A stretch of 64,000 nucleotides of DNA, from the NCBI RefSeq assembly GCF_040436365.1, contig NZ_AP026369.1:1179501-1243500 (forward strand), written 5' to 3'. A model generated the notes under the pieces. That model did no database searches and was not told the origin of the DNA. It saw only the letters and a program-made list of their open reading frames with translations. Position numbers and translations under genes: made by a program. The stretch is from Hydrogenimonas sp. SS33 (lineage in GTDB: Bacteria > Campylobacterota > Campylobacteria > Campylobacterales > Hydrogenimonadaceae). Of this stretch, positions 11,301 through 17,794 are shown one piece after another (positions within the stretch are counted from its first letter, which is position 1; every line of letters begins with the position of its first letter).

Positions 11301-14300
11301 CGAGGGAAGCTATACCGTCAAAGGCATCCAGGCCGATGACGGCGTGGATGTCTATACCTATGCCCCGCTGCCCGGCAACAAATGGACTTCGCTTCTTGCC
11401 TACGGAAACTTCGGAGGGTGGAGCATGGTGGTCGTCTACAGCGTCGACCATAAAAAACACCGCGCCTTCAAATTCCGCAACCTGGCGGTTTTCGACGGCT
11501 ACCAGAAACTGGCGCCGGTACAGCCCGACACGAACGAGAGCATCCAACTCGACATCGGAGGCTTCATCACCCCCGTCAGCGGCAACATCGACTCCCAGAT
11601 CCGCCTCTTCACCTCCGGCTCGGAGCGGGCGGTCGATGCGGAGAGCATGACCATCACCGACAAAAACGGCACGGCCCACGAGGTTTACCGCGACCCCGTC
11701 AACCCCAAAGGCAACATTCTCAACGACACTATCGACCTCTATTACAACGAGGGGACCTCTATAACGAGAAATCTCTCCCTGGGTTACAATCCGGGCATCG
11801 ACGCCGACGAATTCAATGCGAGCAACTATCTGCAGAACGAGCAGAACGAAACGACGATCCGGCTGACCGCCTCCAAACCGGGGGTCGAGGGAGAACAGAC
11901 CTTCCCCTCCATGATCACTTTCGCCACCAACATCTATACACCCGACTTCATCGACTCCTACAAAGAGTGCTTCATCGAGCTGCCGGACGGAAACTACCTT
12001 CCCTGTGACGACCCCAATGCCAAAATCTACCGGGGAAGCACCGTCATCTACCGGGTCACCGTGGTCAATACCGGCGACATCTTCGCTTCGCACCTCACCA
12101 TCGTCGACCCGCTCCCCTACCAGCTCGATTTCGACAAAGAGAGTGCACAGTTCGTGGTCACCGTCCCCAAACCGCTGAACGGCCCCGATGCCGTCAAGGA
12201 CAACATCCTGCAGCCCGAAGGGATTCAGGAGATCAACGCTTCGCTCGACCCGGGATACAAGATTCCCCAGAACATGGTTTCATCCGTCTTCAACCCCGCC
12301 GGCGACGTAACCACCGAAGAGTTCACGGACGGGGAACACAACCGGACGAAGGTCATCATCAATCTCGACGACGTCATCAACAACAACTTCCCGGCCAGAC
12401 ATTTTGCCTGGGTCGAGTTCCGCACAAAGGTCAACAAGCAGGCTGAAATCAACGGTACCTTCGAAAACACGGCTATCATCAACTTCACCAACCCCACCCT
12501 GGAAGCCTTCGGCTACGCCGACGCCAACCAGACACAGGAGGCGGCCAGCGTCGGATCGCCTCCCGTCGAATTCCAGTGGGCCGTCATCGAAGGTAACGTC
12601 AAAGACCCGGGCCGGCTCAGCGTCGGCACGAAAATCGCTACGGCGAACGGTGAAGAGGCGTACAAATTCGACCTGAACATTTCGGTCGACGACAATGCCA
12701 CCTTCATCTCCTACTATCCCGATGTCAACCTCTCCATCGCCAGCATCCAGCTGGTCGACGGCGACGACGGAAACAGCACGGTCTACCCCGTGCATCTGGG
12801 CGGAAACCTCTACAGCACCTATCCCGACCTCAACGATTCCGCTTTCGTCAGCCCCGCATGGCTTCCCGTGTCGCAGGGCATGTCCTGGCGCACCGCCAAA
12901 ATCTTCTGGTCGGCCAGGGCCTACCGGAACCTCTATTTCAAAATCCGCTACAAAATCAAAATTCCGGGCATTCCCAACCCGGTATTGTCGCCCTACTATA
13001 AATACTACGGCGACCATTTCGCCATACGGCCGCGAAGTTTCCAATTCTCGTCCAGCGACTCCCTGGGAGTCACCACCTACAACGGCGAGCCCCACCTGGT
13101 CATGACCGCGGGACACCCCTTCGACGTCAACATCAGTGCGGTCGATATGGACGACATGACGGTACTCGACTACAATACCACCATCGACATCAACGAAACG
13201 GGCGCCCTCGAAACCGACGAAATGAACGCGACATGCTATCCCGAGGGGATCGGGGAACTCCATTTCAACAACGTGCTCTTCCTTAACGGTACGGCGATTC
13301 CTCTGCAGAATGTCAAATTCGACAATGTCGGCTTCGTCACTTTCCGTCTCAAAGACAACAACTGGACCATGGTCGACCGGGTCAACAACGACTGCAACGC
13401 GACCGACGACAACGACCAGGACCAGAACGACACACTGGTGAGCTGTGCCGTCAAAGGGGAACTCCGCTACCTCTTCGTTCCTGCCAAACTCAAAGTGGAG
13501 ACGGAAATCAACAACTGGGGAGCGGGCTTCACCTATATGCACAACAACCTGGACGAAATGAACGCAACCCTGACGGCGACAGTCACCTCCCTCAACGAAG
13601 AGGGCAACACGACGACCGCATTCATGGCGGGTTGCTACGCCGACGATGTCAACCTCACCCTCCAGTTCGCCGTCACGAGCCAGGACAAAAACGACATCAA
13701 CCTGCTCTGGAAAGCGGAAGAGAGTGCGGGGACACCCCCACCCATCGCCGATTTCGGAAACGGTGCCGGCATCATCAACGCCCTTGAGGTCAACGCATCG
13801 CTCTTCAACAACGGTATCGCCAATGCGGCGTACGCTTTCGACATCAACCGGTCGACGAAAAAGACCCATATGCCCGTCATTTTCGACAGCGCCAGCGGTC
13901 AGGCCGGCATCGACGACTACCTGACGACGAATGTCGACGTCGCTCCCGTCGCCTATGCACTGAACGCCGACAACAACGCGACATTCTGGTACGGACGGCT
14001 CCATGCCCCCGACTACCGCAGCCAAACCGCGGATATCGACACACCGATCTATATAGAGGTTTTCTGTAACGACGACCTGGCCGACTGCTCCTTCTACGGC
14101 ATCACCGGCATGGCGGAAAGTTCGGACGATGTCAACTGGTGGGTCAACGCCAAGGACAGCACTTCCGCGGTCGTCGACCTCAATGCGACGCAGCGGGGTG
14201 TAATATCTGATCCCTATATCAAGATAAACAACGGCACCAATGCCGTCACCGATCTGAATCTCCCCTTTGCCGGAGGGATTTCCAACAACAGCCCCACCGT

Positions 14301-14514
14301 CTCCTACACGGGCGGCGAAAATCTTTACAAAACGCGCATCCGCATCGATATCCACAACGGATGGCTCAGGTACAACCCCTTCTACAGCGACGGCCATACC
14401 GAATACAACGTCGAGTTCAACCTGCCCAACGACAAATGGTCGGGCATCGGGGCGAAAGGGGAGACGGTTGAAACCAACGGAAGCGCCAAAACCAACAGGA
14501 GGCTGGAATGGTAA
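2371..14514 (+). CDS. Giant secreted DUF11-repeat / LamG / MshQ-like surface protein
   Basis: I start at the ATG at 2371 (CAAGG about 10 bases upstream) because it opens a Sec signal peptide: basic MSKQKR, hydrophobic core, cut near AYA-ATS at residue 27. The mature protein is about 4020 residues, acidic and rich in Asp, Asn and Thr. Residues about 30-2290 and about 2545-2800 are tandem DUF11-type beta-sandwich repeats; I count 19 with a paired-Cys motif (usually W-x-C, then a second Cys about 8-15 residues on). A LamG-like lectin domain lies at about 2300-2540 (FDGDNDYVAV, SISLWFKTE, GRWHHVVLVLD). Residues about 2810-3095 resemble the DUF3344-like module common in DUF11 proteins (GGWSMVVVYS). 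After one more DUF11 unit, the C-terminal 650 residues (YGDHFAIRPRSFQF) resemble MshQ of MSHA pilus operons. It overlaps the first of three prepilin-like genes. It has no obvious sorting or beta-barrel anchor, so I infer a pilus-associated adhesin. Confidence 0.82.
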   Translation: MSKQKRLFQLFSCTLLFAVFLTGKAYAATSLVGDLSYSDFHAAPNPVAVNETTHLYTKIHYDSAKNVSITAKVQIEKGPFSFPPDFSNNGWSCSDKGSIYECTYSIAPGDDSSLLDIALTAPGSTQSVTLDANVTSDDILPESDGDNDAQTTVGVGKSNVAAAKTSTPDTVSLGEEYTYTVDITNEEKSGAITTPASGIRVEDPIDDTYLTITDYSGNTGWDCGASTSSKIDCRLNGNLEVNASTQLVFKVRTANDKLPPDNKITNTAHVTTSTSDWDANDQDPHAETTVLGTDLELDLAAPLSVLVGATGVEYNATIRNKSGMSAKNVKLNITFSHAVTLQNSTLPAGWSCDTGNAKTFACSYSGDLNSSAGDQNLKLSFDFPDDWVGGDDYTFEVVSDPDIDTDSSNNKKTGTTHVEGADVVITKTPLNATKNINDTIAYTFTVTNNGAAAAEQVAFSDRFYNNANQEKDVELVSASGDFQCYLSPGDTFNAFSCEYKDNGGSWKTLASGASVTETLEVRLIESSFTASSTKLHNQAHVTTQTTENDDTDNDSGVATVTVRLPQIDVTKGAVTANGGNDLTLGETFYYEINVTESNGVDVRNLSLTDQLTNGADRITVTNLSGSNWDCSVSDMNCSYTGNNGIFPGGSTSTIRVDAKASDSQTGHYTNRASVSATTPSTGDKDDTVSGDIVGPDFTFTKTVPASVTANETFDVNFTVTNIGLSDAEDVRLVDDLVLNGKAFTWTPADPPNWDCTTHSTTTKIDCTYTGNSGVFPGRSQTTEHLSFTVTAPNAVGDYTNSAQLDSSTTGGPWNASDSFSVVGADLRAEKSVTTPASGYGIANETMTYQITVYNDGNALAKDVTAHDVLDSRIDPSTVTVDGCDNSPSGTLEIDCQLPDITPHGSRSFTVTFTAPDIDADDFQNEGNVSTSTAENDTSNNTYSLTSEIRGADIFVTKTIENKSETNGVYQASLGEEAVFVITVKNSGEANASGITLEDRSIDLDGGSQRILLTGIADDDGGKWSCGNSFPTTTLDCSYSGTLAGNGDSTTLKVNGTMPDSAGHKQNEANASAAVGAEANPGNNLGVAKVDVQSYDLNITKTLNGEAVIDRNVTFRLDIRNLDLSDISDFWVQDQLPAGFTAVSASGDGWNCDSSTLYCEYNDTLAGNSGPISLTVVATAPSTAKLYTNRADVNHSNAAGDSDPANNEDALTFQVYGADLHIYKTDAPDPVAPGGTITYTISIDNADGRVDAENVTIEDSIPAHTAFVTDSNQSHNGWECGFDGNTFTCHKDLLPAGAAQEEVLTFQVKVDPGISVPNTIYNTVTSENDISEHDYEDNNLTVETEVRKVNLRVRKFANHQHKSYDYGTQTQYGYAGFGDKIRYRIQFRNNSPQGAPDITDINFTDTLPDNAEYLGYTPDDHWSCTENNTSTPKTLTCLLDHSVSVARGQNVYSPYIYVRMPDADSSYDTSDYHNNKVVNRVTATIPLTEDTYADNNASTVTYLMGSDLHIEKTDGTTDHEAGANAPLTYTLSVKNRNDHHHGIWGLSDAENIRVLDILPPEINASDIDFSGTGGEWNCSVSGGVVTCDANGTLESGESLGKIRIHTHAPNLLDANLTNSARVTSDTPELDLLLDDNEANVTTHVTGANIDVIITADKNSSAMAAPLTYTVTVRNIGKGEARDVRFITGIAGVTRDFGYTSVDNAPDWNCTQPDVNKSVECLYNGVLGEGDEASATLHALTPTQTGGLTNEVNASTSTVETDAYNFDSVTTTIVGAQLVLNVSPQPDSGGAFMPKTYTFTLKNDGLSPTTDINLTLAPESVSPYGFEILDADGTDWNCTLDGNTSADCLFGSLAADASTQVVLKVLLPNKAGGTYITGTAAYRSLDDNLTTSEVNATIDVTGSDLTVTKTVQNDMNATGFYDTVSVGIDQNITFRLQVENRNSGRARDINISDAFDTRFKDINVTSAGDWNCSVSGHDLLCTLPDLNTTNGTTDENTIFIHAKTPAYPVPDGIENNASVASVTVESDSGNNIDTALVKVLGPELTGDLDANVSVVAMKDDFRYIVKVTNVGFSQSADINLTYDLPDGMSLVGSEDNSSWTAGSLWSCHDSNGSAPVICEFTDNMPPYGAYSYITLDVKAPGYPGPLDNNFTLVYDHETNITASPLVTVWPADVEAEAEAQPSDEVLAERNITYRIRVADLNISDAEDVNLSLDFIQNDASHNPVSIDTDDSDCNVTGGIVLCRFGTMEALSERNITVTVTVPDTNTSFAFKGSLDLNTSSPEADTDNDFALPAVEVKPILPVADWRMDDCVWNGTAGEVTDQTGSHNGTAHNGAHTYSMLLPLAKDDTNRTSFCRSGYFDGDNDYVAVANSSEINTGKHNKRSISLWFKTEKSEGTQVIYEEGGGARGLAVYIQNGQLFAGGWNSPESGWSGTYLPVSFTLGRWHHVVLVLDAEKDAQYTQPEVFRGYLDGTLFGEGAGSQLWSHGDAVGIGAVNGGTKIPNSNGKRPYQGLIDEVKIFNIALDDRAVHEIFEREKEYVNYDGTARTCMECAANLSVDIDTVNDINGSIGADSLLRYRVTVKNDSDDPVGREVNLTANFDADLSFEDNLTVDGLWSCGDFNASSHILPCYFLGDETNYLEPHSTSVFEISFLTQNREYEVTSDAHIDINQTNDGDEDASVTTKVLGTDMAVTMDIPGTPTRSEDFDIIVHVSNLSDVAVAKAVEVTTLFDDLDYVSTDCPNANIGAHHVQCSLPNFQPNDSFDYNITVRSNSALATTTVASDVNTSTFDRDTDNNHYDVSFSVVDTNNSTGDILEQQFIDFRRHAVFNRYGNMVVIGNSNLKPADGNDYNGYLADLNSSFVQTAGGPNSSGAVLKLPDGIPVQDLSIEYVGLYWSGHVHGEEGDTNDTGESVPYNQVALITPWGAEYNISVNTGSSASDDNITGYYYYKKSDGVYRRFYACEANITGILADRAEQNLSVEGSYTVKGIQADDGVDVYTYAPLPGNKWTSLLAYGNFGGWSMVVVYSVDHKKHRAFKFRNLAVFDGYQKLAPVQPDTNESIQLDIGGFITPVSGNIDSQIRLFTSGSERAVDAESMTITDKNGTAHEVYRDPVNPKGNILNDTIDLYYNEGTSITRNLSLGYNPGIDADEFNASNYLQNEQNETTIRLTASKPGVEGEQTFPSMITFATNIYTPDFIDSYKECFIELPDGNYLPCDDPNAKIYRGSTVIYRVTVVNTGDIFASHLTIVDPLPYQLDFDKESAQFVVTVPKPLNGPDAVKDNILQPEGIQEINASLDPGYKIPQNMVSSVFNPAGDVTTEEFTDGEHNRTKVIINLDDVINNNFPARHFAWVEFRTKVNKQAEINGTFENTAIINFTNPTLEAFGYADANQTQEAASVGSPPVEFQWAVIEGNVKDPGRLSVGTKIATANGEEAYKFDLNISVDDNATFISYYPDVNLSIASIQLVDGDDGNSTVYPVHLGGNLYSTYPDLNDSAFVSPAWLPVSQGMSWRTAKIFWSARAYRNLYFKIRYKIKIPGIPNPVLSPYYKYYGDHFAIRPRSFQFSSSDSLGVTTYNGEPHLVMTAGHPFDVNISAVDMDDMTVLDYNTTIDINETGALETDEMNATCYPEGIGELHFNNVLFLNGTAIPLQNVKFDNVGFVTFRLKDNNWTMVDRVNNDCNATDDNDQDQNDTLVSCAVKGELRYLFVPAKLKVETEINNWGAGFTYMHNNLDEMNATLTATVTSLNEEGNTTTAFMAGCYADDVNLTLQFAVTSQDKNDINLLWKAEESAGTPPPIADFGNGAGIINALEVNASLFNNGIANAAYAFDINRSTKKTHMPVIFDSASGQAGIDDYLTTNVDVAPVAYALNADNNATFWYGRLHAPDYRSQTADIDTPIYIEVFCNDDLADCSFYGITGMAESSDDVNWWVNAKDSTSAVVDLNATQRGVISDPYIKINNGTNAVTDLNLPFAGGISNNSPTVSYTGGENLYKTRIRIDIHNGWLRYNPFYSDGHTEYNVEFNLPNDKWSGIGAKGETVETNGSAKTNRRLEW

Positions 14515-15266
14515 GACGTGCCGGTTTCTCTTTTATCGAACTGGTAGTCTCCATCGTCGTCATCGGCATCGTCTTCATGTCCGTGCCGCTGATACTGGTG
14601 GAGACCCAGAAGAGTTCCGCCTTCTCGACCCAGCAGGAGGGAATCATGGTAGGCGTGACTTCCATGGTGAGCATACTCGGCTACCGCTGGGACGAAGCCG
14701 AGACCAACCGGACCCGAAACGGCGGTTTCGCCAAAGTGTGCGACGTTACGGGCGGGGATGCGGAGCTTGGACGGACAACCAACGTATTCGGGCAGGAAAC
14801 GAACCGCAGAAGGGGCCATTTCAAAGGCGAGTACCGAAGAAAATTTTACGACCCCATTTTCAACGACCTTCTCTTCTTCCCGAATGACCAGGCGGTCGCA
14901 CAGGGATACCGCCCCCAAAACACCTACGCCACCTATTCCTCCCATTTGGGGTTGGACCCGGATGACAACGGTATCTACGACGATATCGACGACTTCAACT
15001 CCACAGCTTCCAATCTAACGGGGGGAGGCATCCGCGACTACAAATTCGCCTACTCCATTTCGACGCGGGTCTACTATATCGACGACGACTATACCTACGG
15101 CGGGTCCAATACGATGAATGTCTCCATATCGAAACAGAAGACCGATGACATGACCAACATCAAAATGGTGGAGAACAACGTCACCAGCGACGAGGGTTCG
15201 ATCCTCTTCTATGCCTTCTCCTCCAACATCGGTGAATACAAAATTCTACACAGGACTTTCGAGTGA
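14508..15266 (+). CDS. Prepilin-like protein 1 of the adhesin operon
   Basis: This 252-residue protein has a type IV prepilin N-terminus: short basic leader MVRRAG, cleavage before Phe in G-FSFIELVVSIVVIG with the conserved Glu at mature position 5, then a hydrophobic helix. The remainder (about 220 residues) is soluble and polar with an Asp-rich DDNGIYDDIDD stretch that could bind calcium. It starts 7 bases before the end of the giant gene and overlaps the next gene by 4 bases, so all four are one translational unit. Minor pilins or pseudopilins near a giant tip protein usually prime a pilus. I cannot assign it to a named minor pilin. Confidence 0.8.
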   Translation: MVRRAGFSFIELVVSIVVIGIVFMSVPLILVETQKSSAFSTQQEGIMVGVTSMVSILGYRWDEAETNRTRNGGFAKVCDVTGGDAELGRTTNVFGQETNRRRGHFKGEYRRKFYDPIFNDLLFFPNDQAVAQGYRPQNTYATYSSHLGLDPDDNGIYDDIDDFNSTASNLTGGGIRDYKFAYSISTRVYYIDDDYTYGGSNTMNVSISKQKTDDMTNIKMVENNVTSDEGSILFYAFSSNIGEYKILHRTFE

Positions 15267-16168
15267 GATTTTTCAGACGCGCTTTCACAATGGTCGAACT
15301 GGTCCTGGTCATTGTCGTATTCGGCATTTTGGCGATGATCAGTGCCGATATATTCGTGAAAATCTACGACAACTACATCATCGCCAGAACCATGAACAAC
15401 CTGCAGACCCAGACCGAACTGGTTCTGGACCAGGTGGCAAGAAGACTCCAGTCGCGGATCAAGGACAGCACCATCGCACGCCTGGAAGCCAACAGCACCG
15501 AGTACGTCTTCCTCGGCGATGCCAACGAATCCTACAAAGTACTTGAATGGATAGGCTCCGCCGAAGAGGCGCGCAGAGGAAAGTGGGACGGCAACAAATA
15601 TGCACCGGGATGGAGCGGATACATCGACCTCGATGCCCCCGGGACGGGAAAAGCCTCGGCCGTCACGCCCGGCAGCCGCCTCGACTTCGCGAACAGCATC
15701 ATCTCCGACCTCTCCCGGAATGTCGTCAAACTCGACGGTACCGCCGGCTGGCCCGCGGTGGTCATGGATGGGCATGTGGGGGACTACAACGTCTCCTCCT
15801 ATGGATGGCACCCCCACCATGACAACAAATATGCCCTGTGGGTAAAAAGATTCGGAAATACACGGTTCGACTTCAACTCCACGGCGAAAAAAGAGATTTA
15901 CGAACACTACAAGCTCGCATGGAGCGCCTACGCCGTCGTACCCCAGTGCCCCGACGGTGTGAACGACGACTGCAACCTGACACTCTATTACAACTATCGG
16001 CCCTGGCAGAGCCAAAAATTCACGGACGGTTCCTCTTCCCTCCTGTCGGAACATGTAACAACCTTCAAATTCCGTCAGATGGGAGATGCGGTACGGCTCA
16101 AACTCTGCATCGGAGAGAATTTCTACGACAAGAACATCTCGTTCTGCAAAGAGAAGGTGGTATTCTGA
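15263..16168 (+). CDS. Prepilin-like protein 2 of the adhesin operon
   Basis: It starts with GTG in a GTGA overlap with the preceding gene. The leader MRFFRRA precedes FTMVELVLVIVVFGILAM, a class III prepilin signal with Glu at mature position 5 and Ala rather than Gly before the cut. The 301-residue length is large for a minor pilin and fits GspJ/PilW-like subunits. The exported part contains several Cys near the C-terminus (QCPDGVNDDCN, KLCIGENF, ISFCKEK), suggesting disulfides. It probably co-assembles with its neighbours and the giant protein; the precise role is unknown. Confidence 0.8.
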   Translation: MRFFRRAFTMVELVLVIVVFGILAMISADIFVKIYDNYIIARTMNNLQTQTELVLDQVARRLQSRIKDSTIARLEANSTEYVFLGDANESYKVLEWIGSAEEARRGKWDGNKYAPGWSGYIDLDAPGTGKASAVTPGSRLDFANSIISDLSRNVVKLDGTAGWPAVVMDGHVGDYNVSSYGWHPHHDNKYALWVKRFGNTRFDFNSTAKKEIYEHYKLAWSAYAVVPQCPDGVNDDCNLTLYYNYRPWQSQKFTDGSSSLLSEHVTTFKFRQMGDAVRLKLCIGENFYDKNISFCKEKVVF

Positions 16169-16602
16169 TGAGGCACGGCTTTACACTTCTTTCGGCGATC
16201 TTCCTGATGGTGCTCATCGCGACGTTGATGGTGCTGGCATTCTCGCTCTCGGCCCAGACCAAGAAGCAGACCGGTGACATCTACATGCAGGAGCAGGCCT
16301 ATCTCCTCGGACGAAGCGCGACGGAATTCGCCCTTCTTGCCATCTCCGGACATGACAACAATGACTCCTGCCTGGAACAGATCAATATGCAGTTTCCCGA
16401 CGGGGAGCCCCTGTTTGATGTCAACATGACCCTTTACTATGTGGGTAACGGCCTCAAATGCAACGCCGGCCATCTTCTCGCCAACAATATCGCCACCGAC
16501 GAATCCAACGGAACGGTGCTCATCGACACCATCGTCAGCTATACCGACCCGGCGACGGACGAGCAGGTGCGTTTCCACCGCAGGACCATCCAAAAGCCTT
16601 AA
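16168..16602 (+). CDS. Prepilin-like protein 3 of the adhesin operon (PilX/GspK-like)
   Basis: I start at the ATG at 16168, which overlaps the previous stop by one base (TGATG). The 144-residue protein opens MRHG-FTLLSAIFLMVLIATLM: a prepilin cut site, but mature position 5 is Ser instead of Glu. A missing Glu5 is typical of tip-type minor pilins such as GspK and PilX, where the charge is not needed for docking onto a preceding subunit. The C-terminal half has two Cys (residues about 71 and 97). It ends the adhesin operon; hpf follows with its own promoter. Confidence 0.75.
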   Translation: MRHGFTLLSAIFLMVLIATLMVLAFSLSAQTKKQTGDIYMQEQAYLLGRSATEFALLAISGHDNNDSCLEQINMQFPDGEPLFDVNMTLYYVGNGLKCNAGHLLANNIATDESNGTVLIDTIVSYTDPATDEQVRFHRRTIQKP

Positions 16603-16614
16603 GGCTCCGTTGGT

Positions 16615-16620
16615 TATAAT
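16615..16620 (+). promoter_or_regulatory. -10 box for hpf
   Basis: A consensus TATAAT lies 31 bases before the hpf ATG, with no obvious -35, as is common for sigma-70-type promoters in Campylobacterota. A 12-base palindrome AGCCTTAAGGCT just upstream (about 16596-16607) overlaps the previous stop codon and might be an operator. Confidence 0.6.
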
Positions 16621-16651
16621 TCGCAATTAACAAAATTGAAGGAGTTTCTCG

Positions 16652-17191
16652 ATGAATATCAGCATCGTAGGTCGCCATTTCGAGTTGACCGACGCCATCA
16701 AACAGCACATCGAAAGTGCCGTGGATGGATTGAAAAAGTACAATCTCGACATCATTTCCACCCGTGTCGTCGTCGATGCGGACGAGAAGAACGGGAAGAA
16801 GGGTTACAGCGTCGAATTCGTCATCAACATGTCCAACAAGAATACGGTCGTCATCCGCCAGAAGGATAAAGATGTCTACGCCGCCATCGACATGGCTATC
16901 GACCGCGCCCACAAGGTGCTGCGCCGCCACCACGACAAGGTAACCGAACACAAATCGGTGCGCCCCGACGAACTGGCCGCCGCACACGAAGCGGAGATCG
17001 CCGCCGCTCTGGCGAACAATGCCGACGAAATCGTCCCCGCGGAGATGGAACTCTACAAACCCCTCGAAATCGAGGAGGCGCTCAACCTGCTCAAAGAGAG
17101 CCCCGACCGCCAGTTCATCGTCTTCAACGACATCGACGGCAAAATGCGCGTCCTCTACCGCCGCAGCGACGGACGCTTCGGCCTCTATTGA
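16652..17191 (+). CDS. hpf: Ribosome hibernation promoting factor, long form
   Basis: This 179-residue protein has the RaiA/HPF ribosome-binding domain at residues 1-100 (SIVGRHFELTDAIKQHIES) and a separate C-terminal domain at about 120-179 (EALNLLKESPDRQFIVFND, ending RRSDGRFGLY). The two-domain layout marks the long form, whose C-terminal domains pair to join two 70S ribosomes into inactive 100S dimers in starved cells. GGAG is placed 9 bases before the ATG, and a TATAAT box lies upstream, so it is probably a single-gene unit. It converges with the Uma2-like gene. Confidence 0.93.
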   Translation: MNISIVGRHFELTDAIKQHIESAVDGLKKYNLDIISTRVVVDADEKNGKKGYSVEFVINMSNKNTVVIRQKDKDVYAAIDMAIDRAHKVLRRHHDKVTEHKSVRPDELAAAHEAEIAAALANNADEIVPAEMELYKPLEIEEALNLLKESPDRQFIVFNDIDGKMRVLYRRSDGRFGLY

Positions 17192-17194
17192 CAC

Positions 17195-17219
17195 AAAGCG
17201 GGGCTACGCTCCGCTCTTT
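17195..17219. terminator. Bidirectional terminator between hpf and the Uma2-like gene
   Basis: The stretch reads AAAGCGG ... CCGCTCTTT, a short hairpin flanked by A3 and T3, just after the hpf stop and overlapping the last codons and stop of the convergent gene. The U tract is short, so strength may be modest. Confidence 0.5.
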
Positions 17220-17761
17220 CTGAACTTTCTGAACACCTCCGCAAAATCGAGTTCCACTTCGCAATCCAGCCCATTAAAACGCATCGTTTCTTTCGTGAAA
17301 TCTCCCACTTTCGAAAACTTCCCGTTCTCCAGACGGTAAACTTTCGCTTTCAGATCCTCGGGGTAGACCTGGATATAGTAGGGAACTTTCTCCGCTTCGT
17401 AGAGGTGGTACTTGATGCGTTCATCCAGCTTCGCTGTGGAGGGGCTGACGATCTCGATGACGATTTGCGGCGCCTTGGTGAGGTACTTCTCTCCTTCGTC
17501 GCCGCAAGTGAGAATAATGTCGGGGCGCACAACGGTCGTGTCATTGATTTTCCAGTCGTTTTCGAATGAAACAACGCAATCATCGCATGCTGCATCTTCG
17601 ACAACGTTTGTCAACACCGTCACGATTTTAGCTGCTATGTTCTGATGTTTACGCACCGATGCCGGTGCCATCGCAACCGGATAGCCGTCGATCAATTCCC
17701 AGGCGCCTTCCCACCGTTCGTAATCTTCGTAGGTGTAATCCAATATCTCCGCCAAGGACAT
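17204..17761 (-). CDS. Uma2 family (DUF820) putative endonuclease-fold protein
   Basis: The 185-residue protein has the PD-(D/E)XK-like Uma2 pattern: ELIDG near residue 27, VVRPDIILTC near 87 (the acidic site) and QIVIEIVSPST near 105 (the E-x-S/V motif), then KYHLYEAEKVPYYIQVYPE. I choose the ATG at 17761 rather than an upstream TTG at 17794 because AAGGAA sits 6 bases before it. The family is very abundant in cyanobacteria and has no settled function; nuclease activity is assumed from the fold. It follows recG on the same strand with a 33-base gap. It may be a mobile accessory gene appended to the operon. Confidence 0.8.
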   Translation of the reverse strand: MSLAEILDYTYEDYERWEGAWELIDGYPVAMAPASVRKHQNIAAKIVTVLTNVVEDAACDDCVVSFENDWKINDTTVVRPDIILTCGDEGEKYLTKAPQIVIEIVSPSTAKLDERIKYHLYEAEKVPYYIQVYPEDLKAKVYRLENGKFSKVGDFTKETMRFNGLDCEVELDFAEVFRKFRKSGA

Positions 17762-17794
17762 GACATCTTCCTTGCTTTTGCGTTTCCTAATCAA

